64,000 nucleotides of DNA, from positions 5,962,504 to 6,026,503 of the forward strand of contig NC_053127.1 of assembly GCF_010015445.1 (NCBI RefSeq). Reading direction: 5' to 3'. Positions within the stretch are counted from its first letter, which is position 1. Each line of letters begins with the position of its first letter. The notes below the pieces were generated by a model. It had not been told where the DNA came from. It was given only the letters and a program-made list of their open reading frames with translations, and made no database searches. A program made the position numbers and the translations under genes. The DNA is from Perca fluviatilis. Taxonomy: Eukaryota > Chordata > Actinopteri > Perciformes > Percidae. Positions 42,169-52,501 of this stretch are shown here, one piece after another.

Positions 42169-42458
42169 ACCAGGGCCACGTTCAGCCCCGACAAAACGTA
42201 GCAACCCGTTTTTTTTTTTAAACTGAAACGGTGGTGTATTGAACTCCCTGATGTGTGCCTTTTTATTACCACAGGTTTACAGACATGCCTCTGCTGATTG
42301 GGTATCACATGTGACACAGCCAATAAACGAAAGACACGCCCACCAAACGAGAAAAAAAACATATCTCAAAGCCCGTTGCACACATGACAAACATGGCGTT
42401 CAACACGGAAAACGTAGCAAAACGGTGCACACCCTTTTGAGATTGAACATGCCCCAGG
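42169..42458. mobile_element. hAT-like MITE (CAGGGCCACGTTCA end)
   Basis: The left CCAGGGCCACGTTCAGCCCC and right TTGAACATGCCCCAGG ends are imperfect inverted copies. The interior has CGTAGCAACCCG and the related CGTAGCAAAACGG. The flanking octamers do not match, so the insertion is old or the borders are off by a few bases. Confidence 0.65.
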
Positions 42459-42689
42459 TGTTGGCAATCTGGACTGTACCAAGTGGATTTGGGTAGGGAA
42501 GAAGCAATGGACTATTTTCTTTGTATTTCCTTCCAATTTTAGTTAGTCTAGTTTAGTTATGTTATTGTATTCAAATTACCAAATTGATTGCGGCTGTTTT
42601 GATATGTAAAGTGTACATATATGTACACTTTATATGTTTAAGTGTACATTTGCTGTTTGTTTTTTTACCTCAGGTAATATTTTGAGGTC
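42459..42689. other. Short unassigned AT-rich stretch
   Basis: A TGTACATATATGTACA palindrome lies near 42610-42630. Nothing else recognised. Confidence 0.35.
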
Positions 42690-43305
42690 TCTGTTACCAG
42701 GCTACACACTCTGCTTGATCTGCGGCAACTATTAAATAGAAGAGAAGAAATACGGACTGGCATCTGATTTGTAATTCCCTCTGATCGGAGTAAGATTTGA
42801 ACGTTTTGCTTTTCCAAGCTGTTCTTTTTGTGCAACTATCAGTCCAAACGTTCCTGTTGTACACAAGAGATTTCTGGTCAGATTGCCATGAAATATATGA
42901 AGCCGATTCATGTTCTCCAGAGGTTGAACCCCTCCCGTGTTCAGACTGCAGGCGAATCTGATTTGTTTCTAAAAATCTCATCTTTAAGACAGACTGTACC
43001 CACTTTTATTTCCAAGTGATCAAATCAGATTTTATTATTTTATGAATTCACAACCTTCCTCGGCTACGCTAGTGACTCAAAAGACGTTTTCAAATCCGAT
43101 TTGAGCACCCAGAGCATCCTGACTGAGATGCATATGTAGAAATCTGATTGGAATCGCCAAACCATCTCCAAATGTGGTTTGGATCCGATTTGCAAAATCC
43201 CATTTCATGTGTTCTTTTGCTTTCCAGACTTTCTAAAATCAATCTGGATACAATTTGGATATGCCAAAAACGGATTTGGGCTGGCAGTCTGAACAAGGCC
43301 AAAGT
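42690..43305. mobile_element. Decayed inverted-repeat element with CAGACT / AATCTGATTT words
   Basis: GTGTTCAGACTGCAGGCGAA (about 42938) and the inverted GCTGGCAGTCTGAAC (about 43280), together with repeated AAATC(T/C)GATTT(G) words, are typical of a fish hAT group whose ends read CCTTGTTCAGACTG. Borders are uncertain and the element appears rearranged. Confidence 0.5.
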
Positions 43306-43637
43306 GAGCCTTGCTCTTGCACCACTTTATGCTTAACACACAATATCTCTTGAATAAATAATATAAAATGTATGGAGAATATTGATGCTCTTAAATGGAT
43401 CAATCCTTTTGATTTGAATGACCCTGGTCTTCTTTTCAAGCATCCCGCAGGACCAACATTACAAGTTTACTATTTTTAATGATTTTGTGATGAAAAGCAA
43501 AGTCATCGGTATGTTTGTTCAGTCCAACACTTGGTGATGTAACGAACACCAAGCCTGCTGATCTGCCTGCTGATTGGCCCATGCAAAGCATCATTTGTGG
43601 GGGACAGTGTGACTTTTTTTTTTTCCCAATACAGTAT
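43306..43637. other. Unassigned sequence
   Basis: Nothing recognised apart from a poly-T run at about 43613-43624. Confidence 0.3.
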
Positions 43638-43645
43638 AGCCGTAC

Positions 43646-44187
43646 GAGACTGTCCTCCCCCGAAAATCCTAGACATCTTTGTACAAGTAGCAATTACGAC
43701 CTATATTTTCATTTATAGTGGCGGCGCCCTCTAGTGACCGTAGTAGTTAAGACGGGAGCAAAGCAGGAAGTAAGGTGACGAAGTATAAGAGTGCCAAATT
43801 TCTGTGTAAGGAGGCAGGTTGGGGAGTTGGGGGGGTTGTTGGGTCAAATAACTCAAACAAACAAGACTTTTACCCGGGAGAGCAGGGTCCAGTCCCGTTT
43901 GAAAATAAAAGTCAACTTTGAGTCTTTTTTAACTTAAACGTCACGTTCAGCGGCACCAGCCAACTGCACTTCAGGAAGTGAAGTAATGTCTGATTTCAAC
44001 ACAAACCACGATATTATTCTAAACAGCGACTATTTTACAACTTTAAAGACGTGTTACGTTCTCTGGTTTTAATATGAGGTTGTATTTCCTGGCGCTAGGG
44101 GCGATAATTCATGAAACACTCCTGTGGGTCATATTAGAGGGTAGGAACAAACGACTCATACCGTCGTATGGATTGGAGGACTTGTTG
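43646..44187 (+). mobile_element. Family D element, reference copy with exact 8-bp duplication
   Basis: A 542-bp element starting GAGACTGTCCTCC and ending GGAGGACTTGTTG. It is flanked by identical octamers AGCCGTAC at 43638-43645 and 44188-44195. The terminal repeats are short and imperfect (8 of 13 positions). Internal landmarks: CCCTCTAGTGACCGTAG, GGAGCAAAGCAGGAAG, a tRNA-B-box-like patch (GAGCAGGGTCCAGTCCCG), a CAAACCACGAT block and CCTGTGGGTCATATTAGAGG. No ORF. The 8-bp duplication favours hAT-type mobilisation. Confidence 0.88.
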
Positions 44188-44195
44188 AGCCGTAC

Positions 44196-44889
44196 TACTA
44201 TCTCAGCCTGTTGGCTGCAGTCGAATTTCTGAATGGTTTGAAAGTGGGTAAAAAGATGTAAGAATGCACTTCCCCCTGCAGCCATGAGTTAAACTCTTAA
44301 CTTCTCATCTCTGATGCTCTTTCCTCTTTGTGCTGAGGCAGGGAGTTTGAGTTTCCCCTCCGAGACATTTCTTCAGGCTATCAGACTGTGTAAACATCAG
44401 TCTGAGGTGATTAATTATGCCAGGCAGGCAGAAAGGAATGAAAAAAAGGGAGATCATATAGATTGGAGCCCCGTGTCTCCTTGACCTGGCTCTCCTGTGG
44501 TACCTGCTTGTCTTTACAATAGGAAAAGGTATAAATATTTCAAGTCAAATAGAAAGCGGTATAAACTGAGCTTTCATCTTTTATTCATAAAAGCCAAGGG
44601 ATTTAGATGCACATCCACCCGTCTTTATGCCTGCAGGGCCATATGCTCCCACAGTATATACGTTGGTGCGTTTGCATGTGTGAAATTCTTCATCCACACA
44701 AAGCCAGCCGATAAAAGATCATCTAAAACCCTTGGTCGCCTCTTTTCATCCAGTGCTGGCATCTTTTAAAAAGTCTGTTGACATTCTGTGTGCTGCTGCA
44801 TGCAGGAGAGAAACATTGCATGTTCTTATACTGTTCTTATACCTTTTTTGTATATGTGGCTTCTCTTCACATTTCAAGTAGTGTACTGT
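44196..44889. other. Unassigned sequence
   Basis: No gene or repeat family recognised. The left terminus of the Harbinger element may lie in this stretch but I could not see it. Confidence 0.3.
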
Positions 44890-44905
44890 TGAACCAGAAT
44901 CGTTT

Positions 44906-45970
44906 GTGTGGACCGATAGTGAAGTCGAGCTGCTGCTGCGACTCTCACTTGACTACAAGGCGAGTAAATTGCAAGAAAATGTTGACTGGGCGTCGTGCCA
45001 GTCAAAATATATGGACTTGACGAACGCGTTTCGGGCACAGTGTCTGATGGAGACAACAGAGGACTTCCCTCACTTTCAAAAGCCCAGGTGACCACGAAGC
45101 TAAACAATATTTGTTTGCAAATACAGACGGGCCGTGGACACAAGACGTCGAAGTGGCCAAGGACGGGTGGTTATGCTATTTTATGAGCTTTGCCAGGAGA
45201 TCTGGGGTGGGTCGCCCGCTACACGCTCCATTAATTCAAGCATTAAGACGGGTGACCTGGTGGAGTTGTCGTACCAGTCCTCAACACCGACAGAGGAGAT
45301 GCCTGCATCCCCAAAGTCAACAGAGTCACCCGACTGTCTTCCTCCTGCAGTTTTGAAGCAGCGCCGGGATTTGCTCCAGGTATGCTCATGATTTCAAGCT
45401 TAGCTAGCTAGCTATATGCTACAGTGCCGTGTCGTTGTGGGCATTAGGACGGATGCATGTTTTTGTCGGTGTGTTGCTTCAGTACATAATTCACAACATA
45501 GTGTTGGCCTTAACTTGCCTAATAGTAATGTTTTGCTCTGCTTAATTCTAGGCCAAGCTGGACAGCCACAGACGGCACCGACTAAAGAGGAAAGCTCAGG
45601 CTGACCCAGCAGAGGAGGATCTGAAAATCAAGAGGAGGATGCTGGAGTTGACTGAAGAGTCAGCAAGAAGCCACGCCGAGAACATGACGCAGATCAACAC
45701 AAACATTTCAAATATAACCAGCACCATACAAGATGGCTTTTCCCTGATGCGGGAATTGCTGATCAGACCCCAGTTTGTACCCCCCTCACAGCAGCAGCAG
45801 ACACTTCCATGGGTACCCGGCATCATATATTCATTCAACACCACACCCCACTACCCCAGCCTTTCAGCAATCGGCCTGTATACCAACGTGGACAATACAC
45901 ACCTACACCAACACGCAGCCCACAGAAAGAAACGTTTTCATTCAGAAGAGCATTGCTGCAAGACCATGTG
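44906..45970 (+). pseudogene. Harbinger Myb/SANT-like DNA-binding protein, broken
   Basis: It starts MWTDSEVELLLRLSLDYKAS then KYMDLTNAFRAQ, the tryptophan-led SANT/Myb-like domain of the accessory protein that Harbinger elements use for nuclear import and end binding. The frame stops at 45089-45091. One frame over, KAQVTTKLNNI continues the domain, and the original frame resumes with GRRSGQGRVVML-like and ELCQEIWGGSPATRS. Exon 1 ends at a GTATGC donor near 45380. An intron of about 172 bp ends TTCTAG near 45551. Exon 2 carries a basic stretch (RRHRLKRKAQ) and a coiled-coil-like helix (EDLKIKRRMLELTEESARSH). At least two frameshifts make it a pseudogene. Confidence 0.85.
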
Positions 45971-46699
45971 GAGTGACCTTTGTTATATTTATATTACTAT
46001 GTAATAAGAGATTTCTGAAAGTGATTGCAGTAATTTGTTTATTTTCAATAGACACACATGATTCACACACCTTCAAAATGACAATCAGTAAACTATTCTG
46101 CCTATATCAGGTTATGACCTACTGCTAAAATGTGGAGTTTAGAAAACAGTGAACAGTCGTTCAGAGGAGAGCAGCAGGTAGGAACTGATGACATGTTTCA
46201 TGGAAAGACTTAAAATATGTTTCTCACTGTATCTGGTACATTGAAGGAGATTATTTGATAAGTACACTATATATAGTGTGGAGTCAATCATCTGAACAAA
46301 TTGTCTTTTGTATTTTGTAGCGACAGTTAAGTGACTTTGTGTTATGCCTTTTAAATACAGAATAGAATGCCTTTTGTCATACACATGTACAACGACATGA
46401 AATGGATAAAAAAAAAAAAGTGATCTGTATTCTGATTGTCAGATGAAAACAAAAATTAAGATCTTAAATTTAGTTCACAATCATTACAGCTTACGATTAG
46501 CTTTCACAAAATTATTAAAAAGTCTATATATTATCTAGTTTTATCTTTTAATTTACCTGCCCTTTGCTTAAGTTTGACTTGACAATGAAGAAGTGTCAGA
46601 AAGTGTAGCTACATTATGTAATTAAGACCAAGAGCTTACTTGTATTTAAGTAGCAAGATGAAACTTCAGTAAACTATTCACAGTCCTGGCCAGTCTTTT

Positions 46700-47345
46700 G
46701 TTAAGGGTCAAGGTACTTAGTGAGTACTCTTCTCACTCTCTTTCCTTCCCCCTCATTACAGTCTGTGATGTAGTTGTTGCGTTGTATTGGTGGTTGCTCT
46801 TGAGGTGTGCAGCCACCACTGGAATATTCCTTCATCAAGTAAGGCAGCAGAGGAGAGGCTGGGTCACCAAGAAGGAAAATGCCTCCTCATCGTCCACAAT
46901 CTGCTTTTTAAGAGCAGGGATCTTGCCAGTCTTAAAGTATGAGTTGAGCTTTGAATTAGCAAAAACTTGATAATCTTATGCATTAAGAGAATGCTTGCCA
47001 TTCCTGTTAATGTAGTCCATGGAGTTGGTAGTTGGCTGCTTTATTTCGATGTGGGTGCCGTCGACCGCTCCCAAACACGGTGGCATGCCATGAGCACGAT
47101 GGAAGCCCAAAACCAGATCCTCAGCCTCGGGCTCCGTAAAAGGCAGCTTTGCGTATTTAGGACCAAGATGGATAGCGATCGCTTTGCAGGTCTGCCTGAC
47201 AACGACGGACACAGCCTGTCGAGACACGCCAAAGCCATTATCAGTCTTTCGTAGCCGTCCTTAGTCGCTCAAGTAGTAGAGTGTCAACGCAACCCTTTTG
47301 ACCGTCTGAATTAGTGCACCCATGACTGACAAAACGATGCAAAAG
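46700..47345 (-). pseudogene. Harbinger (HARBI1-like) transposase, deleted and frameshifted
   Basis: On the minus strand the frame includes SRQAVSVVVRQTCKAI (HTH region) and KLPFTEPEAEDLVLGFHRAH. Then come CLGAVDGTHIEIKQP with the first catalytic Asp, and DYINRNGKHSLN. Immediately after this comes a stop and a jump to FANSKLNSYFKTGKIP: roughly 30 residues, including the segment with the second catalytic Asp, are missing. Further on a frameshift precedes LLPYLMKEYSSGGCTPQEQ. The last catalytic Glu region is absent. It cannot encode an active enzyme. Confidence 0.9.
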
Positions 47346-47388
47346 ATGTGCGTTTGCACCAAAAAGCGTCTCCGTGTGGATGGCCCCT

Positions 47389-47999
47389 TAATGATTGACA
47401 GCCGCAATTTACTGTGACACTTTAAAACTACGATAATATTAATTGATTACGGGAACTGATTTTTTATCCTATTTTAACTCAACCATTGACTCGTGAAATG
47501 TTTAAAAAATGTTTTGGACAAAACTAAATTTTTTCTATAAACCTGCAGGATGTTCAGTGGGTTGCATTTATTGAAACAAAACCTCTTCACAACACTTCAG
47601 TTCATCCCAAGAGTCTTGTCTGCACTTTTCTGCCACTACTGTATAAAAAGGCCAGCAGACAACTAATGCTATCACTAACCATCCTTACTCTGCATTCAGC
47701 TGGTGGCAAAATAAATCCCATGAGCTACTCCACTGTTTCGATAGTTTGAAAACTGTCATGTGATTTGAACCACCAGAAGGAAATATGCATACTTTGAATT
47801 CATGAAAGAGTGTTAGGATTAGTAGACTTAGTGAAAGCTGCTTTTGTCTGACACGTCTGATATTCACCTGTAATCACTGAGCATGCACAAGTGATCCTCA
47901 AATATTTTTATATTATATAGTAAATATAGTTATATTTACTAATGAAGAGAGAAATACCTAATAAAATGTTTGAGGCATTACAGCATACTTGCTGTCCTG
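47389..47999. other. Unassigned sequence
   Basis: No gene, RNA or repeat family recognised. Confidence 0.3.
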
Positions 48000-48160
48000 G
48001 TTGTGATTCAGTAGAATCAGTTAAGGCTGACCTTACACCAAAACAACTTTTCAAGCGATTCAACTGTTGCAGACTAATTTCAGATCTGGGAATGAAATCA
48101 TGAGTCTTGTCTGGGTGCTGCCATCGTCTCAATCATTTGGTGTAACGTGGTCATAAAACT
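48000..48160. mobile_element. Fragment of an inverted-repeat element (TTACACCAAA)
   Basis: CTGACCTTACACCAAAACAAC at about 48025 and ATTTGGTGTAACGTGGTC at about 48136 form inverted ends about 130 bp apart. No target duplication seen. Likely a hAT-like MITE. Confidence 0.5.
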
Positions 48161-48717
48161 CAGTCTTTTTCCAGTCTTTATGTTCTGACAAAATCAAATG
48201 TGTTTGGTAAGTCTTTGTAGTGAAGTTAAATCATGTGAACATTGTCAACAACCAGTGGGTGTTATCCCTCCAGCACCAAACAGGAAGCAGCAAATAGCTA
48301 GAGCCAGTGTTTTTTTTATGGCTGCTACGGTGCTGCGCTAAGCTAAATGCTAAAGAGGGAAGACCTCTTTAGCTGAAGGGAGTCATACAACGGGAGTTTT
48401 ACCAGCGGATAAACGTGAACCTCTGGGTACTGGAGACATTCATCTGCATGTACGGCAGAACAGGAAATCAGCAAACTTTCCCTTAAGTTACCAGCTAACG
48501 CTAGCGGCAGCTAGCTAGCTTGGTTACATTTTTCTAAAATAATCCAATTTGTAGTCTTGCAATGTGTGACCCTGCAAGATCCCCAGGTTTTAATATTAGA
48601 TGTGAGATGATTGTCTTTAGATGTGAGATGGTGTCAGTTCAAGGTCTTCTCGTGTCTAGTAGGCAGAAGATGTATATTTTAAGAATAAGGACTGGTTTCA
48701 AGTCTTTGGTTTTAGTT
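48161..48717. other. Unassigned sequence
   Basis: Nothing recognised. AGCTAGCTAGC-like and GCTAACGCTAGC words occur near 48490-48520. Confidence 0.3.
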
Positions 48718-49412
48718 TTAAAGATTTCATATTATCCTTTTTTGGCTTTTCCCTTTCCTTTATTGAGTTATATATCTTCTTTCTGCATGTAATAAATGTA
48801 CAAAATGAAAAGCCCAAAGTGAGTTACCATCTCATACAGAAAACTCTGTTCACAAACTGCTCCAAACAGCTCCATTGTAGTCCAGCCTTCCGTGACAAGC
48901 ATGCATCATTTTGCGTCACTTTGTAACACACGTTATAATGCTCACCTAGCTGCTAGCGTGGAACGCCCTCAAACCAAGCTAGTTAGAGCGGAGGCACAAA
49001 AAGTTCAGATAGTTGTATCGCCATGTCCAAGAGACAGTGAAAAATTAAAACGCTACGTATGAAAGACTAATTTGTTAACATTTAAATAACTTACAACTCT
49101 GAAACGTCTTGCTCCAGTCTAGGTTGTATGACTAAGCCGAAGCCATAGGTTACCGGCTGAAGCGGGTTTGTTAGTAGTCTTTACCTAGGTACTGCACATG
49201 TGCGACTTCCAACAAAGATGGGATAGAAGTATGATGCCTCACTCGGTAGCTAAAATGGAGAGCTCAACACACAGGGTGAAAAGTGGAGTTGCAGCAATGT
49301 GCAGCACAACAAATCGATGGTGTTTTTTGAAAGTTAAACAATGTAAACCTATTCTGGTACAACCTCTAAATACAATTATGAACTTGAAAATGAGCATAAT
49401 GTGAGGTCTATA
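48718..49412 (-). mobile_element. Family B piggyBac-like MITE, diverged copy
   Basis: The left border TTAA is followed by AGATTTCATATTATCC. It is collinear with 8934-9452 (CTCCAAACAGCTCCATTG, TAACACACGTTATAATGCTC, ACAAAGATGGGATAGAAGT, AGAGCTCAACACACAGGG). It carries about 150 extra bases at 48965-49165 between the conserved halves. The right end (GAGCATAATGTGAGG) is mutated and lacks TTAA. One copy or part of the 58-bp unit is seen. Confidence 0.8.
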
Positions 49413-49469
49413 ATATGGATTTTGCTTCATTTCAATACGAGATAACTTGTATCAAGAAACAGCTTAATC

Positions 49470-49705
49470 ATCCACCAAAACAAATTCCTTCCTGAGACTT
49501 TTTTTTGCAGAGGCACCGTCGCTCCATCCGGGCATGTGTCCGGGGCTTAGCACTGTCCAAAACGATTGTGATTGATTTAAAGAAATGCCAATGAACCTTT
49601 TTTCTCCCATCCTGGAATGCTAGGACTAGCTACTAGGTGTGGACTAGCCAGACCCTCCTCCGCAAGCGCTGTGGAGGAGGGTCTGGCCATGCGAGACTAC
49701 TCGCT
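49470..49705 (+). mobile_element. Family A MITE, right half
   Basis: From CATCCACCAAAACAAATTCC through GAAATGCCAATGAACC to the terminal hairpin (CCAGACCCTCCTCCGCAAGC / its inverted copy) and GCGAGACT. The left half is missing. Confidence 0.78.
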
Positions 49706-50429
49706 GGAAACGACAGCTATGGTGACGTCGTTTTATGGCTCGCGCACGTTGCCCCGGAAACACGGCGGATACCATAAACCTCGCTTAAGAGGAATAAGAC
49801 CTTTCCCTGACCTGGAAAACTGACTATTAATCATCGTTTTTATGTGACTGGGAAACTGTGAAACTGATATAAAAGCCAACTGACCTGCTGCCAGGGTTTG
49901 ATGTTCCACATATTACAGATGATCCAAGAGGATTTAAATAACACTCGTCGTGGTATGAAGAGGCTCGAGCTTCAAGGAATAACTAAAAGTTTTAAATGAG
50001 ACGTGTGGAAGGAGCCGGGCTAAGGAATATCTCTTATCTTCAGATAAAAACTTGACAGAATTGGATATTGATTCTGCAGGGGGGTTACAATGAGAAAATA
50101 GAAATGAAATAGAAAACATGATTCTTCTCTTTAGAAGAACGATGCAAGGATCAACAGAGAGACAAAGATAAGAAGAGGCATAGACGAGAGAGGGAGAGAT
50201 GTGAGAGTTTAACAGTAAAGACAGTTTATAGAATATGCAGATGATGTCTCAATGAATGGGATAAATACTCCATCAAACTCCTTATTCTCTCCAGAGACTT
50301 CTGACTATGAAACAATGTGCATTATAAATATGTTCCGTTGTGCTTTTCACTTCAGGGAAGATAGCAAAATATTGATGTTTTATATCTAGCATTGTGAAGC
50401 TCATAATTTCAATGCATTCAACTATGACA
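49706..50429. other. Unassigned sequence
   Basis: No repeat or gene recognised. The part 49900-50330 is purine-rich, including GAGAGAGGGAGAGATG. Confidence 0.3.
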
Positions 50430-50675
50430 AAAAAAACAAACTCATGTGAACATTGTGTCAAATTGGTCGTTATTACTGAGACTTATAAAGTGTCAGGTTT
50501 AGTTCCATCACAGCGTAAATAGTGGCAAACGTTAGCTGACGTTGTTCAGTTGCTAGCTCAGAGGTTATCGGCTAAGGAAATTACTGATTTTGCAGTGACA
50601 TGCACTATATCCGTGTCACATTCTCATTGGGGGCTGAGCCCCATCAAAGGCTGGATCCTAGAATCGCCCCTGGGT
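50430..50675 (-). mobile_element. Family F repeat
   Basis: An inverted match to 56085-56340: TGTGTCAAATTGGTC, GTGTCAGGTTTAGTTCCATC, AACGTTAGCTGACGTTGTTC, GAGGTTATCGGCTAA, GTGTCACATTCTCATT, GGGCTGAGCCCC and CTAGAATCGCCCCTG. The right end (inverted CAGGGGCGATTCTAGGATC) looks like a hAT-type terminus. No coding capacity. Confidence 0.75.
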
Positions 50676-51664
50676 GGGGTGGTGGGGGGACTGGTTTTAG
50701 GATGTGGGAATGATTGAGCTATGAGATAATTTGATTGATGCAACTTTGCACATATTTGTATTATTGTAAATTAGGTGTGAATGTGTTTGTAAAAATTATG
50801 TTGTTCTATCTACCTGCCCAGGGACAGGGGGGGGGGGGAAGCACAACCTGGTGCAACGCATCTCCCCTTGTTCTTATAAAAGGTTCATGTTTAATTATGC
50901 ATTGTCCCTGTTTAAATAAAATTACATTACATTGTATCTGAAATGACTCAAACCAATACTGTTAAATCACTCTATAAACCTTTGGTATGCTTGATATGAA
51001 AATGAGTACCAATGTATAAAGTAAGCTGGTGTTGTAATGGGATAAAACACACAATAACATCAATGAGGTTTTTTAAGTGAAATGGTGACTGAAATCGGCT
51101 GGTCAACTCCGACTGAAGACAGGCAGTATTCGGCGAGTCAGACCGAGAGCAGGGAAGGAAGTACAGCAGTGCATGTCTCCAGAGTTTAGCAGTGTCAGAC
51201 TGCACAGTGGAAAATATTAGTCTTCCCTTTATTAGTTTTCGTCTGCTGCTCTGAAAAGCTTCTCCATCATTGGCTCAGAGAGAGTCCAAGAGCTCTAAAC
51301 AACAGCAGACTTCTCGCTCAGGGGACTCAGAAGGGAGGGTGTTTGTGGTTTAATCTCTTTCAATCATTAGACTATTAGAATATTTGTTGTCCAGTCTATT
51401 TGCAATCTGCTTTAGCCTTTGACTGCCTCAGGGACATTACACATTCAATGCACTGGGCAAGGTTTCTAGTGTGCAGTGCATGATTTGAATACAGTAAAAA
51501 CAATCAACAGAAGACATACTGAAAATGTATTTTTAGTCAGTTACATTTGCATTAGAAATTCTGTAATATGTTGTAAATCAACATACTGTATTTGCAAGGA
51601 CGTAACATTGGGGTGGTTGAGATCTCTAACTATCTAGAGAGGTCCCGGAACATGTATGCATGTA
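50676..51664. other. Unique sequence with a G-run
   Basis: A poly-G run at about 50828-50838. 51230-51480 is evenly composed and non-repetitive. No gene recognised. Confidence 0.35.
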
Positions 51665-51945
51665 TTAAAAAAAATGACAAAAAAAATTGTCAAAACCCCC
51701 TCTCAAAAAAGCAACAAAAACCTTGAAAATATTCTCAAAACAAATCTTGGGAAAAGCATAAAAAATGTCAAGAGACGACAAATGTCGGAAAAGGCATGAG
51801 ACTTTGAAAAAAATACTGAAAAACGTTGGGAAAAACTGTCCAAACAGTGCGACACAAATCGAAAAGTGGAAAAAGTGACAAAAACATTGAAAACTCAACA
51901 AAAACCTTAAAACGGAACACAAACTTTGAATAAAAGCCCAGTTTT
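51665..51945 (+). repeat. Degenerate A-rich minisatellite (AAAAAGTGACAAAAAC type)
   Basis: Loose repetition of GAAAAA, GTGACAAAAACATTG, AAAAACCTTG and similar words, akin to 28020-28185. The 139-codon minus-strand ORF here is Phe-rich repeat translation, not a gene. Confidence 0.7.
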
Positions 51946-51982
51946 GATTATTAACCCCCCCATATATTATGCCTATGTACAG

Positions 51983-52469
51983 TGTGGCAACCCAGGGGAC
52001 GTGAACGCCAGATTTACAATGAATATAGGAAACAGAGACAGTCGGCTTAAACAGAAAGTGTTCTTTAATGAAGCAGCTCGACAAAAGGGTAATGGTACAA
52101 ACTGCAGCTTAGGTTTCTTCCCATCTGGGGTCGGTCAGCCTTCAAAAGGTGTAGTCCTGGGAGGATTTAAGCAGAGGGAGAGGTTAGTCTTTTCCTGGCC
52201 AATATCCTCGTTGACCATCAGCTCCCAACATGTTACTCCCCTGGGCCTTTGTTGCTCACTGTCTCCTCTCCCCCTGCAGCCTTGGGCTGGCTCTCTTAAC
52301 ACCTTCCCTCTGATTACCTGATGGGCTGCAGGTGTGACCAGTGCCAGGTGCCAAGTGGCTGCAGCACCTGCACAGGCAGATAGACTCCCTCAATCACTTC
52401 CCCCAATCTGAGCCTATGTACCCGCGCCCTGTGCTGGACTGGCTGACCCGTTTCCCCTGGTTTGCCACA
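51983..52469. mobile_element. Solo-LTR-like element, 487 bp, with 4-bp duplication
   Basis: It begins TGTGGCAACCC and ends TTTGCCACA (perfect inverted TGTGGCAA). It is flanked by ACAG at 51979-51982 and 52470-52473. TG/CA ends and a 4-bp duplication fit an LTR left after recombination of a retrotransposon. The interior is non-coding, with CCTCTCCCCCTGCAGCC and a CT-rich segment. A DNA transposon with 8-bp inverted ends cannot be excluded. Confidence 0.65.
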
Positions 52470-52501
52470 ACAGAAGTATCTCCTCTTCATTCTTTTTCGT
52501 C

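Larger units (their letters stand above)
44890..47388. mobile_element. PIF/Harbinger element with both genes, decayed
   Basis: It contains a Myb/SANT-like gene on the plus strand and a transposase gene on the minus strand, pointing towards each other. The right terminus is recognisable: on the minus strand the element begins AGGGGCCATCCACACGGAGA, next to a TAA triplet (PIF/Harbinger prefers TWA). The left terminus was not found. The region between the two genes (about 45970-46700) is AT-rich and non-coding. Confidence 0.88.

Noticed and set aside
46139..46384. ORF in the middle of the Harbinger element as a third gene
   Set aside because: AT-rich, no domain, and lies between the two convergent genes in non-coding sequence.
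51665..52084. 139-codon Phe-rich minus-strand ORF
   Set aside because: It is the translation of an A-rich degenerate minisatellite and part of an LTR-like element.
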